Below, piece by piece: positions 1-8,497 of a DNA stretch of 64,000 nt. The notes under the pieces were generated by a model. It did no database searches. It was not told the DNA's origin and worked only from the letters and a program-made list of their open reading frames with translations. Numbering within the stretch: position 1 is the stretch's first letter; each line of letters opens with the position of its first letter. Location: NCBI GenBank assembly GCA_910579265.1, contig CAJTTE010000004.1:78888-142887 (forward strand). Direction: 5' to 3'. Origin of the DNA: an uncultured Ruminiclostridium sp. (GTDB lineage Bacteria; Bacillota; Clostridia; Oscillospirales; Ruminococcaceae). The translations under genes and the position numbers were made by a program.

Positions 1-72
1 ATGAAAAGCTTCAAAAGGACATGGGAAAGTAAGGCGGAAGCCCTACCCGCTTACGGAAAGCTTATTCCTTGA
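1..72 (+). CDS. possible 3' end of a gene cut by the window edge
   Basis: Frame 1 is open from the first base and ends in TGA at 70-72, giving a 23-residue basic/aromatic tail. It may be the C-terminus of a gene that starts left of the window. Nothing in it is recognisable, and it could be chance. The following 110 bases carry a short perfect inverted repeat (CAACCG A CGGTTG, 112-124) and no gene. Confidence 0.2.
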   Translation: MKSFKRTWESKAEALPAYGKLIP

Positions 73-153
73 TCTCATTCATAATCAATTCAGCTCATTC
101 AGCGAGGTCTCAACCGACGGTTGAAATATCCTTGCCGCTGTAAACACAGGTTA

Positions 154-182
154 TTGCCGACGGCGAGCTTTTGTGTTATGCT
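154..182 (+). promoter_or_regulatory. candidate sigma-A promoter for the HTH-methyltransferase gene
   Basis: TTGCCG (154-159) and TATGCT (177-182) are separated by 17 bases and lie 26 bases before the ATG at 209. Both hexamers are only partial matches, so this is a moderate call. Confidence 0.4.
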
Positions 183-208
183 TTTTAACGGAAAGGATGT
201 GACGCTTT

Positions 209-1042
209 ATGAATATCGCAGATACCGTGGGAGAAAAAATATACCGTCTCAGAAAGCAAAAGGGATTGACTCAGGAGCAGCTTGCAAAGGAAGCCGGCGT
301 ATCTTATCAGGCGGTCAGCAAATGGGAAAACGGAGCCGCAGCGCCGGACATATCTCTTCTGCCCGTACTGGCGTCGATTTTTGAAACCGATATCGATTCT
401 CTTTTGGGCTATGCGGCGGAAAAGAAGACTTCGGCTTATTATGAGGAGAGGTACAGAAAAAGCGGATACTATTGGGGTGTTAAGCCGTCTTTTATGTGCT
501 TCGATATCCTGAAGCTCCTTCCTCCGGACAAGCCGCTAAGGCTTTTGGACGCAGGCTGCGGAGAAGGTAAGGATGCGGTTTTCTTCGCAAAAAACGGTTA
601 CTGTGTTTCCGCTTTCGATATTACGGAATCTGGTGTTGAAAAGGCGAAGCGCCTTGCCGGAAGATACGGCGCGGATGTTGATTTTTTCCGCGCGGACATA
701 TGTGACTATGTTCCGGATAAGGAGTTTGACGTTATTTTTTGCTCGGGAGTGCTGAATTATATTCCGGCTGATGCGCGAAGCAGAGTTGTTGAGAATTGGA
801 AGAAGCACACTTCGGCAGGCGGATTGAATGCGGTAAACGTATTTGTGAAAAAACCGTTCATACCCGATGCTCCCGATAAAGAAAGGATTTCCAGCAGATG
901 GAGATCCGGAGAGCTTTTCGGACTGTACGGCGACTGGCGCTTTGAGCGGTGCGAGGAAGTGATTTTTGACTGTGGCAGCGGAGGAGTTCCGCATAAGCAT
1001 TGCATGGATACGCTGATCGCAGTAAAAACCGACAGAATATAA
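209..1042 (+). CDS. XRE-type HTH fused to a SAM-dependent methyltransferase
   Basis: 277 residues. Residues 5-66 form a Cro/C1-type helix-turn-helix (QEQLAKEAGVSYQAVSKWE, then PDISLLPVLA). Residues 75-277 are a class I methyltransferase with the SAM-binding loop LLDAGCGEGKD near 112-121 and an acidic residue closing strand 2 (AFDIT). The C-terminal pattern SSRWRSGELFGLYGDW resembles TehB-like methyltransferases. ATG at 209 follows GAAAGGATG. The fusion suggests a regulator that senses SAM or a methylated ligand, or a methyltransferase delivered to its own promoter; this is inference. It lies 40 bases ahead of purC on the same strand, so read-through into the purine genes is possible. Confidence 0.8.
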   Translation: MNIADTVGEKIYRLRKQKGLTQEQLAKEAGVSYQAVSKWENGAAAPDISLLPVLASIFETDIDSLLGYAAEKKTSAYYEERYRKSGYYWGVKPSFMCFDILKLLPPDKPLRLLDAGCGEGKDAVFFAKNGYCVSAFDITESGVEKAKRLAGRYGADVDFFRADICDYVPDKEFDVIFCSGVLNYIPADARSRVVENWKKHTSAGGLNAVNVFVKKPFIPDAPDKERISSRWRSGELFGLYGDWRFERCEEVIFDCGSGGVPHKHCMDTLIAVKTDRI

Positions 1043-1082
1043 CCGATCATATGATATACAAAAATTAAGGAGGAACTTTAAA

Positions 1083-1793
1083 ATGGAAAAGAAGGCACAG
1101 CTTTATGAAGGAAAGGCAAAGAAGGTTTTCGCAACGGAGGATCCAGATCTTGTTATCGTATCCTATAAGGATGACGCGACCGCTTTCAACGGAGAGAAAA
1201 AAGGAACTATAAGCGGCAAGGGCGTAGTAAACAATAAAATGACCAACTATATGTTCGGCTTGTTGGAAAAAGTGGGAGTGCCCACTCATCTGGTGGAGGA
1301 GCTTAACGACAGGGAAACCGTTGTAAAAAAGGTATCCATCGTTCCGCTTGAGGTTATTGTAAGAAATGTTGCGGCCGGAAGCTTTTCCAAGAGGATGGGC
1401 GTTGAAGAGGGAACGGCTCTTAAGTGCCCGATACTTGAGTTCAGTTATAAGAACGACGAGCTGGGCGATCCGTTTATCAACGATTATTATGCATTAGCGC
1501 TTGGTCTTGCCACAAAGGAAGAAATCGATACGATAACCAAATACACCTTTATGGTAAATGACTTTATGATCGAATTTTTCAAAAAGCTCAACATTGATCT
1601 TATCGACTTTAAAATCGAATTCGGAAAGACCTCCGACGGTAAAATCATACTGGCGGACGAAATATCACCGGATACCTGCCGCTTCTGGGATTCAACCACT
1701 CACGAGAAGCTGGACAAGGACCGCTTCCGCAGAGATATGGGAGGCGTTGAGGACGCATATGCGGAGATGATGAAGCGAGTATTCGGAAATTAA
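1083..1793 (+). CDS. purC: phosphoribosylaminoimidazole-succinocarboxamide synthase (SAICAR synthetase)
   Basis: 236 residues, the normal bacterial length. PurC condenses CAIR with aspartate using ATP in de novo purine synthesis. The N-terminal LYEGKAKKVFAT nucleotide-binding strand pair, PLEVIVRNVAAGS (88-100) and the signature LADEISPDTCRFWD (190-203) are all present. A strong AAGGAGG lies 9 bases before the ATG. It opens the purine cluster. The enzymes that make its substrate (PurE/PurK) and process its product (PurB) are not encoded nearby. Confidence 0.97.
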   Translation: MEKKAQLYEGKAKKVFATEDPDLVIVSYKDDATAFNGEKKGTISGKGVVNNKMTNYMFGLLEKVGVPTHLVEELNDRETVVKKVSIVPLEVIVRNVAAGSFSKRMGVEEGTALKCPILEFSYKNDELGDPFINDYYALALGLATKEEIDTITKYTFMVNDFMIEFFKKLNIDLIDFKIEFGKTSDGKIILADEISPDTCRFWDSTTHEKLDKDRFRRDMGGVEDAYAEMMKRVFGN

Positions 1794-1916
1794 CGCATCA
1801 TATATCGGTGCAGTTTGAGCGATCCGCGTATGATACCGCGGTATTGCCCGGCAAATCCCGAAAGCGGTTTTGGCCGCGGATAAGGATTTTATTTTCTGAT
1901 AAAGAAAGGATTTATA

Positions 1917-3338
1917 ATGGGCGGATTTTTTGGAGCAGCGTCTCATAACGATTGTATAAGCGACGTTTTCTTCGGAACGGATTACCATTCCCATCTGGGA
2001 ACACGCAGAGGCGGCATGACTGCTTATTCTCCCGAAAAGGGATTTCAAAGGAGTATTCACAGTATTGAAAATTCTCCTTTTCGTACAAAATTTGAAAATG
2101 ATGTTGAGGGAATGTCCGGAAAGCTTTGTATAGGCTGTATCAGCGATACCGATCCTCAGCCGATCCTGCTTCGTTCGAAAATGGGATTGTATGCGGTATG
2201 TACCGTTGGGATCATAAATAATGCAAAAGAGCTTACCGAAGAGCTTATCGCAGGCAATTCCGCCAGCTTCGAAACAATGAGCAGCGGTAATATCAATACC
2301 AGTTCGATAGTCGGCGCGCTTATTTCTCAGAAGGAATCCTTTGAAGAGGGCATCAGGTTTGCCCAATCCAGGATCGACGGCACGCTTTCGCTTCTGATAC
2401 TGACCAAGGACGGGATCATTGCAGCCAGGGACAGTAAGGGAAGGCTTCCTATTATAATAGGAAGGAGGAACGACGGATTTTGCGTCTCCTTCGAATCCTT
2501 TGCGTTTCAGAAGCTGGACTATGAGCTTTACCGTGAGCTGCTACCCGCCGAGATCGTGATGATAACTCCGGATAAGGTCAAAGTCATAAGCGAGGGTACG
2601 TCCGATTTAAAGATATGTACTTTCCTGTGGACCTATTACGGATATCCCAACTCGGTATATGAGGGAGTCACGGTAGAGACGATGCGTACGAGAAACGGCG
2701 AGATAATGGCTGAGGCAGATATCAGGAACGGAACACTTCCCGATGTGGATTATATCTGCGGCGTGCCGGATTCCGGCGTACCGCATGCAATAGGCTATGC
2801 AAACAGAAGCGGAATACCTTTTGCCAGACCTTTTATCAAATACACGCCCACGTGGCCCAGAAGCTTTATGCCTCAAAGTCAGTCGATGAGAAATAAGGTC
2901 GCCAAGATGAAGCTTATTCCTGTTCATGAGCTTATTGAGGGAAAAAAGCTTTTATTTGTGGACGACAGCATCGTCAGGGGAACTCAGATGAGGGAAACGG
3001 TGGAGTTCCTTTATGCAAACGGCGCTAAGGAGGTACATATGCGCTCGGCCTGTCCTCCCATTATGTACGGGTGTAGGTACCTTAACTTTTCCCGAAGCAC
3101 CTCTGAGCTTGATTTAATTGCAAGGAGCATTATCAACGAGTTTGAGGGATCAGAGGGAGTTAAATATATAAACGAGTACAGCGACAGAAGCACCGAAAGG
3201 GGCAAAAGGCTGAGAGCGGAGATATGTAAGAGACTTAAACTCACGTCTTTGGAATTTCAGTCGCTGGAGGGCACCGTTAAGGCAGTAGGACTTCCCGAAT
3301 GCAAGCTTTGTACTTATTGCTGGAACGGAAAACGGTAA
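1917..3338 (+). CDS. PurF-like amidophosphoribosyltransferase paralog lacking the N-terminal catalytic Cys
   Basis: 473 residues. It has the two-domain PurF architecture: an N-terminal Ntn-type glutaminase domain (HLGTRRGGM; GTLSLLILTKDGIIAARD) and a phosphoribosyltransferase domain with PRPP loop VDDSIVRGTQ (about 347-356) and a C-terminal CKLCTYC cluster. The protein begins Met-Gly-Gly-Phe-Phe-Gly, so the nucleophile that active PurF exposes as residue 1 (Cys-Gly-Val-Phe-Gly) is replaced by Gly. It therefore should not hydrolyse glutamine. It may use ammonia, regulate the true PurF, or act on another amine acceptor. AAAGGA precedes the ATG. It stands between purC and the complete purF. Confidence 0.85.
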   Translation: MGGFFGAASHNDCISDVFFGTDYHSHLGTRRGGMTAYSPEKGFQRSIHSIENSPFRTKFENDVEGMSGKLCIGCISDTDPQPILLRSKMGLYAVCTVGIINNAKELTEELIAGNSASFETMSSGNINTSSIVGALISQKESFEEGIRFAQSRIDGTLSLLILTKDGIIAARDSKGRLPIIIGRRNDGFCVSFESFAFQKLDYELYRELLPAEIVMITPDKVKVISEGTSDLKICTFLWTYYGYPNSVYEGVTVETMRTRNGEIMAEADIRNGTLPDVDYICGVPDSGVPHAIGYANRSGIPFARPFIKYTPTWPRSFMPQSQSMRNKVAKMKLIPVHELIEGKKLLFVDDSIVRGTQMRETVEFLYANGAKEVHMRSACPPIMYGCRYLNFSRSTSELDLIARSIINEFEGSEGVKYINEYSDRSTERGKRLRAEICKRLKLTSLEFQSLEGTVKAVGLPECKLCTYCWNGKR

Positions 3339-3381
3339 ATTTTTAATAGAAAATTTTAAATATCCCGCATATTTAAGCTAT

Positions 3382-3604
3382 TATCCGCTTTATGGCTTGG
3401 CATCCATGCCAAGCCTTTGGGCGAATACCGCCGCATCCTTGCAACGATCATTCGCTTTGTGGCTTGGCATCCGTGCCAAGCCTTCGGGCGAATACCGCCG
3501 CATCCTTGCGGCGATCATTCGCTTTGTGGCTTGGCATCCATGCCAAGCCTTGGGGCGAATACCGCCGCATCCTTGCGGCGATCATCCGCTTTGTGGCTTG
3601 GCTT
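3382..3604. repeat. 67-bp tandem repeat, three copies plus partial ends
   Basis: Copies start at 3394, 3461 and 3528, with a truncated fourth at 3595. Each holds two hairpins: a perfect or near-perfect palindrome GGCTTGGCAT-CC-ATGCCAAGCC, then GCGAAT/ATTCGC enclosing GCCGCA/TGCGGC. Copy 1 has a broken inner stem and copy 3 a changed outer stem. Open frames crossing it in all phases are by-products of the 67-bp period. It sits in the 450-bp gap between the purF-like gene and purF, where repeated hairpins could affect read-through or mRNA stability. Confidence 0.9.
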
Positions 3605-3822
3605 ATTTGCTGCGGCGGGCTTATTATCGGTCTTTCGGCAGGGGATATATCCACCGGAACCCCGATGAGTTTATGATTCGGGTTTTCTTATGAACTCGGG
3701 AGCTGCTGCCCGGTTAAGATAAAAATATCGGATACAAAAAGGTGTAGGTTATATAAACAGAGATATACAGATATATAAAAGAAAATCAGGTGCAGGTTCA
3801 AAAGGAAAGGACAGCACGATTT

Positions 3823-5247
3823 ATGTTTGACAACATTCATGAGGAATGCGGAGTTTTCGGCGTTTACACAAACGAACCCGCCGAAAACGCCAACACGGTT
3901 TATTACGGCTTGTACGCTTTGCAGCACAGAGGACAGGAAAGCTGTGGAATCGTTGTGAACGACAGCGGCGTATTCGGGTATCATAAGGGTTTCGGACTGG
4001 TAAACGAGGTTTTTGACAGCGAGAGCTTGGGTAAGCTGCCAAAGGGAAGAATCGCTATTGGACATGTGCGGTATTCCACCACGGGAAACACTACCGCCGC
4101 CAACATACAGCCTATTGTGGTACGTCATATCAAAGGACCTATGGCTATTGCCCATAACGGAAACCTGGTCAATGCTCTTGAGCTAAGGCGCAGCTTTGAG
4201 CTGCAAGGAGCAATTTTTCATTCCACCAACGATACCGAGGTAATTTCCTACGCAGTAACACAGGCAAGGCTTAACAGCGGCTCTATACAGGAAGCCGTTG
4301 AAAAGGCCATGTACAAAATAAAGGGCGCATACTCTCTTATAGTGATGTCTGCCAAAAAGATGATACTTGCAAGAGACCCCAACGGCTTCCGTCCTCTTTG
4401 TATCGGCAAGCTGCCAAATGGAGGCATTGCGGCGGCAAGCGAAAGCTGTGCGCTTGACAGTGTGGGAGCGGAGTTTATACGTGATGTTGAGCCGGGGGAG
4501 ATCGTGGTTATCAGTGAAAAGGGCATGGAGAGCATAAAAACCCACTGCGGCGGCAAATCTGCCATGTGCGTGTTTGAGTATGTGTATATTGCCCGTCCCG
4601 ACAGCGTTATTGCGGGACAAAGCGTTCACGGCGCAAGAGTTCAGGCGGGAAGATTTTTGGCACAGGAACACCCAGTGGACGCAGATATTGTTGTGGGAGT
4701 TCCCGACAGCGGACTTGAAGCGGCTCTCGGCTATTCTCTCCAATCGGGAATACCCTACGGCGTGGGCTTTGTGAGAAACCGCTATGTGGGCAGAACCTTT
4801 ATACAGCCTGCCCAGGGAATGCGTGACGATTCGGTAAGAATAAAGCTTAATCCCATTGCCGACGCAGTGAAGGGCAAGCGTGTGGTTATGATAGATGACA
4901 GCATAGTCAGAGGCACTACCTGCGGCAGAACGGTAAATCTGCTCAGAGAAGCGGGAGCAAGGGAGGTTCATGTGCGGATCTCCTCACCGCCCTTTATCAG
5001 TCCCTGTTTTTTCGGAATAGATATTGACAGCAGGGACAAGCTTATCGCCTGCCGTATGAGTCTTGATGAAATAAGAAAATCCATTCATGCTGATTCTCTG
5101 GGGTATCTAAGCCCGGAGAACGTACTGAAAATTGCGCCCCATGCCTGCTGCGGCTTTTGCTCGGGCTGTTTTACGGGAAAGTATCCTATTGAAGTGCCCG
5201 CCGAAATGCCGAAGGATAAGTTTGAGTGCAAGATAGTTCAGCAGTAA
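3823..5247 (+). CDS. purF: amidophosphoribosyltransferase
   Basis: 474 residues from ATG 3823, chosen because AAAGGAAAGGAC lies just upstream; a GTG 33 bases earlier would precede that site. The first committed purine step is phosphoribosylamine from PRPP and glutamine. The start gives a short propeptide MFDNIHEE followed by CGVFG, as in Bacillus-type PurF, whose propeptide is removed to expose Cys. LQHRGQES, GHVRYSTTG and the PRPP loop DDSIVRGTT (about 356-364) are intact. The C-terminal ACCGFCSGCF and upstream cysteines fit the 4Fe-4S cluster of this PurF class. Unlike the paralog upstream, all catalytic parts are present. Confidence 0.97.
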   Translation: MFDNIHEECGVFGVYTNEPAENANTVYYGLYALQHRGQESCGIVVNDSGVFGYHKGFGLVNEVFDSESLGKLPKGRIAIGHVRYSTTGNTTAANIQPIVVRHIKGPMAIAHNGNLVNALELRRSFELQGAIFHSTNDTEVISYAVTQARLNSGSIQEAVEKAMYKIKGAYSLIVMSAKKMILARDPNGFRPLCIGKLPNGGIAAASESCALDSVGAEFIRDVEPGEIVVISEKGMESIKTHCGGKSAMCVFEYVYIARPDSVIAGQSVHGARVQAGRFLAQEHPVDADIVVGVPDSGLEAALGYSLQSGIPYGVGFVRNRYVGRTFIQPAQGMRDDSVRIKLNPIADAVKGKRVVMIDDSIVRGTTCGRTVNLLREAGAREVHVRISSPPFISPCFFGIDIDSRDKLIACRMSLDEIRKSIHADSLGYLSPENVLKIAPHACCGFCSGCFTGKYPIEVPAEMPKDKFECKIVQQ

Positions 5248-5311
5248 GAAGTAAATATACTATAACAAATGATAAATACAGAAAACGAAAACAGGAAAAG
5301 GAGTTATTAAC

Positions 5312-6349
5312 ATGAAGAACAGTTTTTCCGAAAGCTACAAGGCGGCGGGAGTTGACGTTACGGCGGGCTATGAGGGAGTTAAGCTGATGAAAAAGGACGT
5401 GGAGCGCACCTTTATTCCGGGAGTGCTTACAGGCATAGGCGGCTTTGGCGGTCTTTTTCAGCTTGATTTAGAGGGAATAAAAGAGCCTGTGCTCGTATCG
5501 GGTACTGACGGAGTAGGCACAAAGCTTAAGCTTGCCATGCTTATGGATAAGCACGACACCATAGGAATAGACGCTGTGGCTATGTGCGTAAACGACGTTA
5601 TCTGCTGCGGTGCAAGACCGTTGTTTTTCCTTGATTATATAGCGATCGGCAAAAATGTTCCCGAAAAGGTTGCAACGATAGTTAAAGGCGTGGCAGAGGG
5701 CTGCGTCAGGGCAGGCTGCGCTCTTATAGGCGGTGAAACCGCCGAGCACCCGGGAATGATGCCCGAGGACGAATACGATATCGCAGGCTACACCACAGGC
5801 GTGGTTGACAAGTCGAAAATCCTTGACAATAACAAGATTAAGGAGGGGGACGTTATAATAGGTCTCGCCTCCACAGGCGTTCACAGCAACGGTTTTTCTC
5901 TTGTGAGAAAAATTTTTAACATTAACGATGTTAAGGTTTTGGAAAGAGTGCTGCCTGACGGAAAAACCTTAGGGAAAACGCTCCTTACTCCTACGGAAAT
6001 ATATGTAAAGCCTGTTCTCGACCTTATTTCCAAGGTGGAAGTAAAGGCGGTGAGCCATATCACAGGGGGCGGCTTTTACGAAAATGTTCCACGCTCGCTT
6101 CCCGACGGCTTTACCGCAAGAATAAACAAAAGTTCCTTTGAAGTGCCTTATATTTTCCGTCTTATGCAGGAGGAGGGCAATATTCCCGAGCGTGATATGT
6201 ACAATACCTTTAATATGGGTATCGGTATGACTTGTGTTGTTAATGAAGGTGACGCCAACAGGGCTGTTGAGATTTTGAAGGAGCACGGTATTAAGGCTTA
6301 TTGTATCGGTGAAATTATTAAGTCCGATGAGGGAATCGAGATAATTTGA
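5312..6349 (+). CDS. purM: phosphoribosylformylglycinamidine cyclo-ligase (AIR synthetase)
   Basis: 345 residues, full length. It closes FGAM to AIR with ATP. GTDGVGTKLKLA near residue 65, GGETAEHPGMM near 140 and the late HITGGGFYENVPR motif are typical. AAAAGGAG precedes the ATG by 9 bases. It follows purF by 64 bases, so co-transcription is likely. The FGAM synthase (PurL/Q/S) that feeds it is absent from this window. Confidence 0.97.
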   Translation: MKNSFSESYKAAGVDVTAGYEGVKLMKKDVERTFIPGVLTGIGGFGGLFQLDLEGIKEPVLVSGTDGVGTKLKLAMLMDKHDTIGIDAVAMCVNDVICCGARPLFFLDYIAIGKNVPEKVATIVKGVAEGCVRAGCALIGGETAEHPGMMPEDEYDIAGYTTGVVDKSKILDNNKIKEGDVIIGLASTGVHSNGFSLVRKIFNINDVKVLERVLPDGKTLGKTLLTPTEIYVKPVLDLISKVEVKAVSHITGGGFYENVPRSLPDGFTARINKSSFEVPYIFRLMQEEGNIPERDMYNTFNMGIGMTCVVNEGDANRAVEILKEHGIKAYCIGEIIKSDEGIEII

Positions 6350-6388
6350 GAAGCAATAGAGCCTAACGTTAAAAGGAGAATCGGGAGA

Positions 6389-6916
6389 ATGAAATATCTA
6401 TATAAATACTCGGTTCTGTTTGTATTATGTATGCTCCTGCTCACAGGCTGCGTTTTTAACGTAACGAAAAGCGGTGTTTCAAAGGATGATCCGAGAATAG
6501 AATTTGAAACCTTTGCCAAGGGCTTTGCCGATATTGACAGGCATAATTTTATAGCGCAGAAATCGGGCTATGACGAGGGAGTTATTATAAACAATGAGGC
6601 GGATTTAAAAAAGTTAGAGGAGAATCTGCACATTGAATTTGACGAAGAAGTGGATTTTGACGAATATATGCTGTTTGCCAATTATGACGTAAATATGGGA
6701 TTTGAGGCTAAGGTCAATTCATACGATATAACCGAGATCGCCTATAACGATACCGTATTGGTCGTTAAAATCACTTGTGAAAATTCGGAAACCGTTGAAG
6801 CCAAGAACGGAGAATGGGTGTGCTTTTACAATATTTCGAAAATCAAGAAGAGCGATTTCCCGTATGAGTCAAGAGATTTTCTGAGATTTCAGGATAAAGA
6901 AGCGTCTAAAAAATAA
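6389..6916 (+). CDS. small predicted lipoprotein of unknown function
   Basis: 175 residues. The N-terminus is a lipoprotein signal peptide: MKYLYKY, a hydrophobic stretch, and lipobox LLTGC with the Cys near residue 21. The mature part is acidic with no recognised domain; the repeated NYDVN/YDITE pattern suggests a small beta-rich fold. AAAAGGAG lies before the ATG. It is transcribed with purM (39-bp gap) but nothing ties it to purine synthesis. Confidence 0.7.
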   Translation: MKYLYKYSVLFVLCMLLLTGCVFNVTKSGVSKDDPRIEFETFAKGFADIDRHNFIAQKSGYDEGVIINNEADLKKLEENLHIEFDEEVDFDEYMLFANYDVNMGFEAKVNSYDITEIAYNDTVLVVKITCENSETVEAKNGEWVCFYNISKIKKSDFPYESRDFLRFQDKEASKK

Positions 6917-6921
6917 GAACC

Positions 6922-7079
6922 AGTGTACCGTCCCGCTCAAAAATAAAACATCCGCCTGCCCTTTTTCCCGGACGCTTTGTTGTCGTCCTCAACTTGTGTC
7001 AGCAAGCCTTCGTCCTCCGCCTCGCGTCCGGGAAAAATTGCCGCGCGTCTTATTTCATTTTTGAACGGGACAGCACACT
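6922..7079. repeat. 158-bp element with 23-bp terminal inverted repeats
   Basis: The ends 6922-6944 (AGTGTACCGTCCCG...) and 7057-7079 match as inverted repeats at 20 of 23 positions. Inside are perfect 14-bp inverted arms TTTTTCCCGGACGC (6962-6975) and GCGTCCGGGAAAAA (7024-7037). The whole unit can fold into one long hairpin. No target duplication is visible. It begins 5 bases after the lipoprotein stop codon and could act as a transcript end or a MITE-like insertion. Confidence 0.75.
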
Positions 7080-7108
7080 AGTTATAGATCACCTTAATGG
7101 AGGACAAA

Positions 7109-7732
7109 ATGAACATATCGGTATTGGTATCAGGGGGCGGCACTAATTTGCAGAAGCTTATAGACGCCGAAAAGGAAAATAAATTGGGCGGCGGTAAAAT
7201 TACCTGTGTAATAAGCTCCAAGCCCGATGTTTACGCATTGGAAAGAGCAAAAAGGGGCGGCATAAAAACGGCGGTGCTGAACCGTAAGGAATATCCCGAC
7301 GTTCATGCTTACAGTTTGGCAATGCGTGATTTGCTTAGGTCGGAAAAAGCCGATCTGGTAATATATGCGGGATTTCTCACCATACTTGACGAAACGGTAT
7401 GCAGAGCCTTTCCGAATAGAATGATGAACGTTCACCCTGCGCTTATACCGAGCTTTTGCGGAAAAGGGTACTACGGGCTTCATGTTCACGAAGCGGTTTT
7501 GCAAAAGGGCGTGAAGGTTACGGGGGCAACGGTGCATTTTGTTACCGAGGAATGCGACGGCGGGCCTATTATTCTGCAAAAGGCGGTGGAGGTGAAAAAC
7601 GGCGATACTCCCGAAATTCTCCAAAGGAGAGTTATGGAGGAGGCGGAGTGGGTCATTCTTCCCGAAGCGGCAAGGCTGTTTTGTGAGGGGAAGATCAAGG
7701 TCGCAGACGGTAAGGCAACGGTAGAGGAATAA
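7109..7732 (+). CDS. purN: phosphoribosylglycinamide formyltransferase (10-formyl-THF dependent)
   Basis: 207 residues from ATG 7109. An in-frame ATG at 7097 exists, but the GGAGG at 7099-7103 lies inside that version, so 7109 is preferred. PurN transfers a formyl group to GAR. VLVSGGGTNLQ at the N-terminus binds phosphate, and NVHPALIPSF (about 107-116) with the following GVKVTGATVHFV holds the catalytic Asn and His. The downstream EECDGGPII contains the catalytic Asp. It restarts the pur cluster after the inverted-repeat element. Confidence 0.95.
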   Translation: MNISVLVSGGGTNLQKLIDAEKENKLGGGKITCVISSKPDVYALERAKRGGIKTAVLNRKEYPDVHAYSLAMRDLLRSEKADLVIYAGFLTILDETVCRAFPNRMMNVHPALIPSFCGKGYYGLHVHEAVLQKGVKVTGATVHFVTEECDGGPIILQKAVEVKNGDTPEILQRRVMEEAEWVILPEAARLFCEGKIKVADGKATVEE

Positions 7733-7734
7733 TT

Positions 7735-8478
7735 ATGAATGAGGAAAAGTTCACGGGCAAAGCCGACCTTTATGACAAATACCGCCCGTCCTATCCTGAT
7801 GCGCTTACAGACTGGCTTTATGAAAAAACAAACGCCGGATCAGTTGCGGACATAGGCGCGGGTACGGGTAAATTTACTCTTTGTCTTTCAAAAAAGCCTT
7901 GGGGGATTACGGCGGTAGAGCCAAATCCGGATATGTGCAGTGTGCTGAGAAAAAACGCTGCATTTGCGCAGATAGTCAATGCTCCTGCTGAAAATACGGG
8001 TATTGAAAGCGGGTCGGCGGACTTGATCACCGTCGCTCAGGCTTTCCATTGGTTTGACGAGGAAAAATTCAAGAAAGAATGCAAAAGGATTTTAAAGCCT
8101 AACGGCAGGCTCGCTATAGTTTTTAATGAACGAAGCTATAAGGAGTGCGATATTTCCTCCGAGAGGGATAAAATATGTCAAAAATACTGCGGAACATTTC
8201 ATTCCGGCCATGTGGGAAACAGAACAAGCGAGGAAGGCGATTCGTTTTTAAGAAGCGAATACTTTTCCGAAGTTGAGTTTTTTTCTGCGGAGAATAACAT
8301 CACAATGGATATGGAAACGTTCGTGGGAGATACTCTTTCCCGCTCTTACGCTTTGGAGGAAAACGATCCGAAATTCGGTGAGTTTAAGCAGGAGCTTGAA
8401 AAGCTGTTTCAAAAATATCAGAAGGACGGAAAGCTGCTGATAAAATATACTTGCGTTTGCTATTTGGGAAAGCTTTAG
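7735..8478 (+). CDS. class I SAM-dependent methyltransferase
   Basis: 247 residues. The SAM loop is VADIGAGTGKFT near residue 37, followed by AVEPNPDM (strand 2 acidic residue), then DLITVAQAFHWFD, a pattern of the UbiE/TAM-like Methyltransf_11 group. The substrate is unknown. The ATG lies 2 bases after the purN stop, and the GAGG inside the purN end serves as its binding site, so the two are co-translated. Confidence 0.8.
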   Translation: MNEEKFTGKADLYDKYRPSYPDALTDWLYEKTNAGSVADIGAGTGKFTLCLSKKPWGITAVEPNPDMCSVLRKNAAFAQIVNAPAENTGIESGSADLITVAQAFHWFDEEKFKKECKRILKPNGRLAIVFNERSYKECDISSERDKICQKYCGTFHSGHVGNRTSEEGDSFLRSEYFSEVEFFSAENNITMDMETFVGDTLSRSYALEENDPKFGEFKQELEKLFQKYQKDGKLLIKYTCVCYLGKL

Positions 8479-8497
8479 ACGAAGTGGAGCAAAAACT

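Noticed and set aside
3382..3604. CRISPR-like array
   Set aside because: The unit is 67 bp without unique spacers; no cas genes occur in the window.
3392..3693. Several overlapping open frames of 68-98 codons on both strands
   Set aside because: They arise from the 67-bp tandem repeat, whose period shifts frame between copies; there are no binding sites or family matches.
3339..3822. Purine riboswitch or PurR boxes before purF
   Set aside because: No conserved purine-aptamer loops or paired PurBoxes could be seen.
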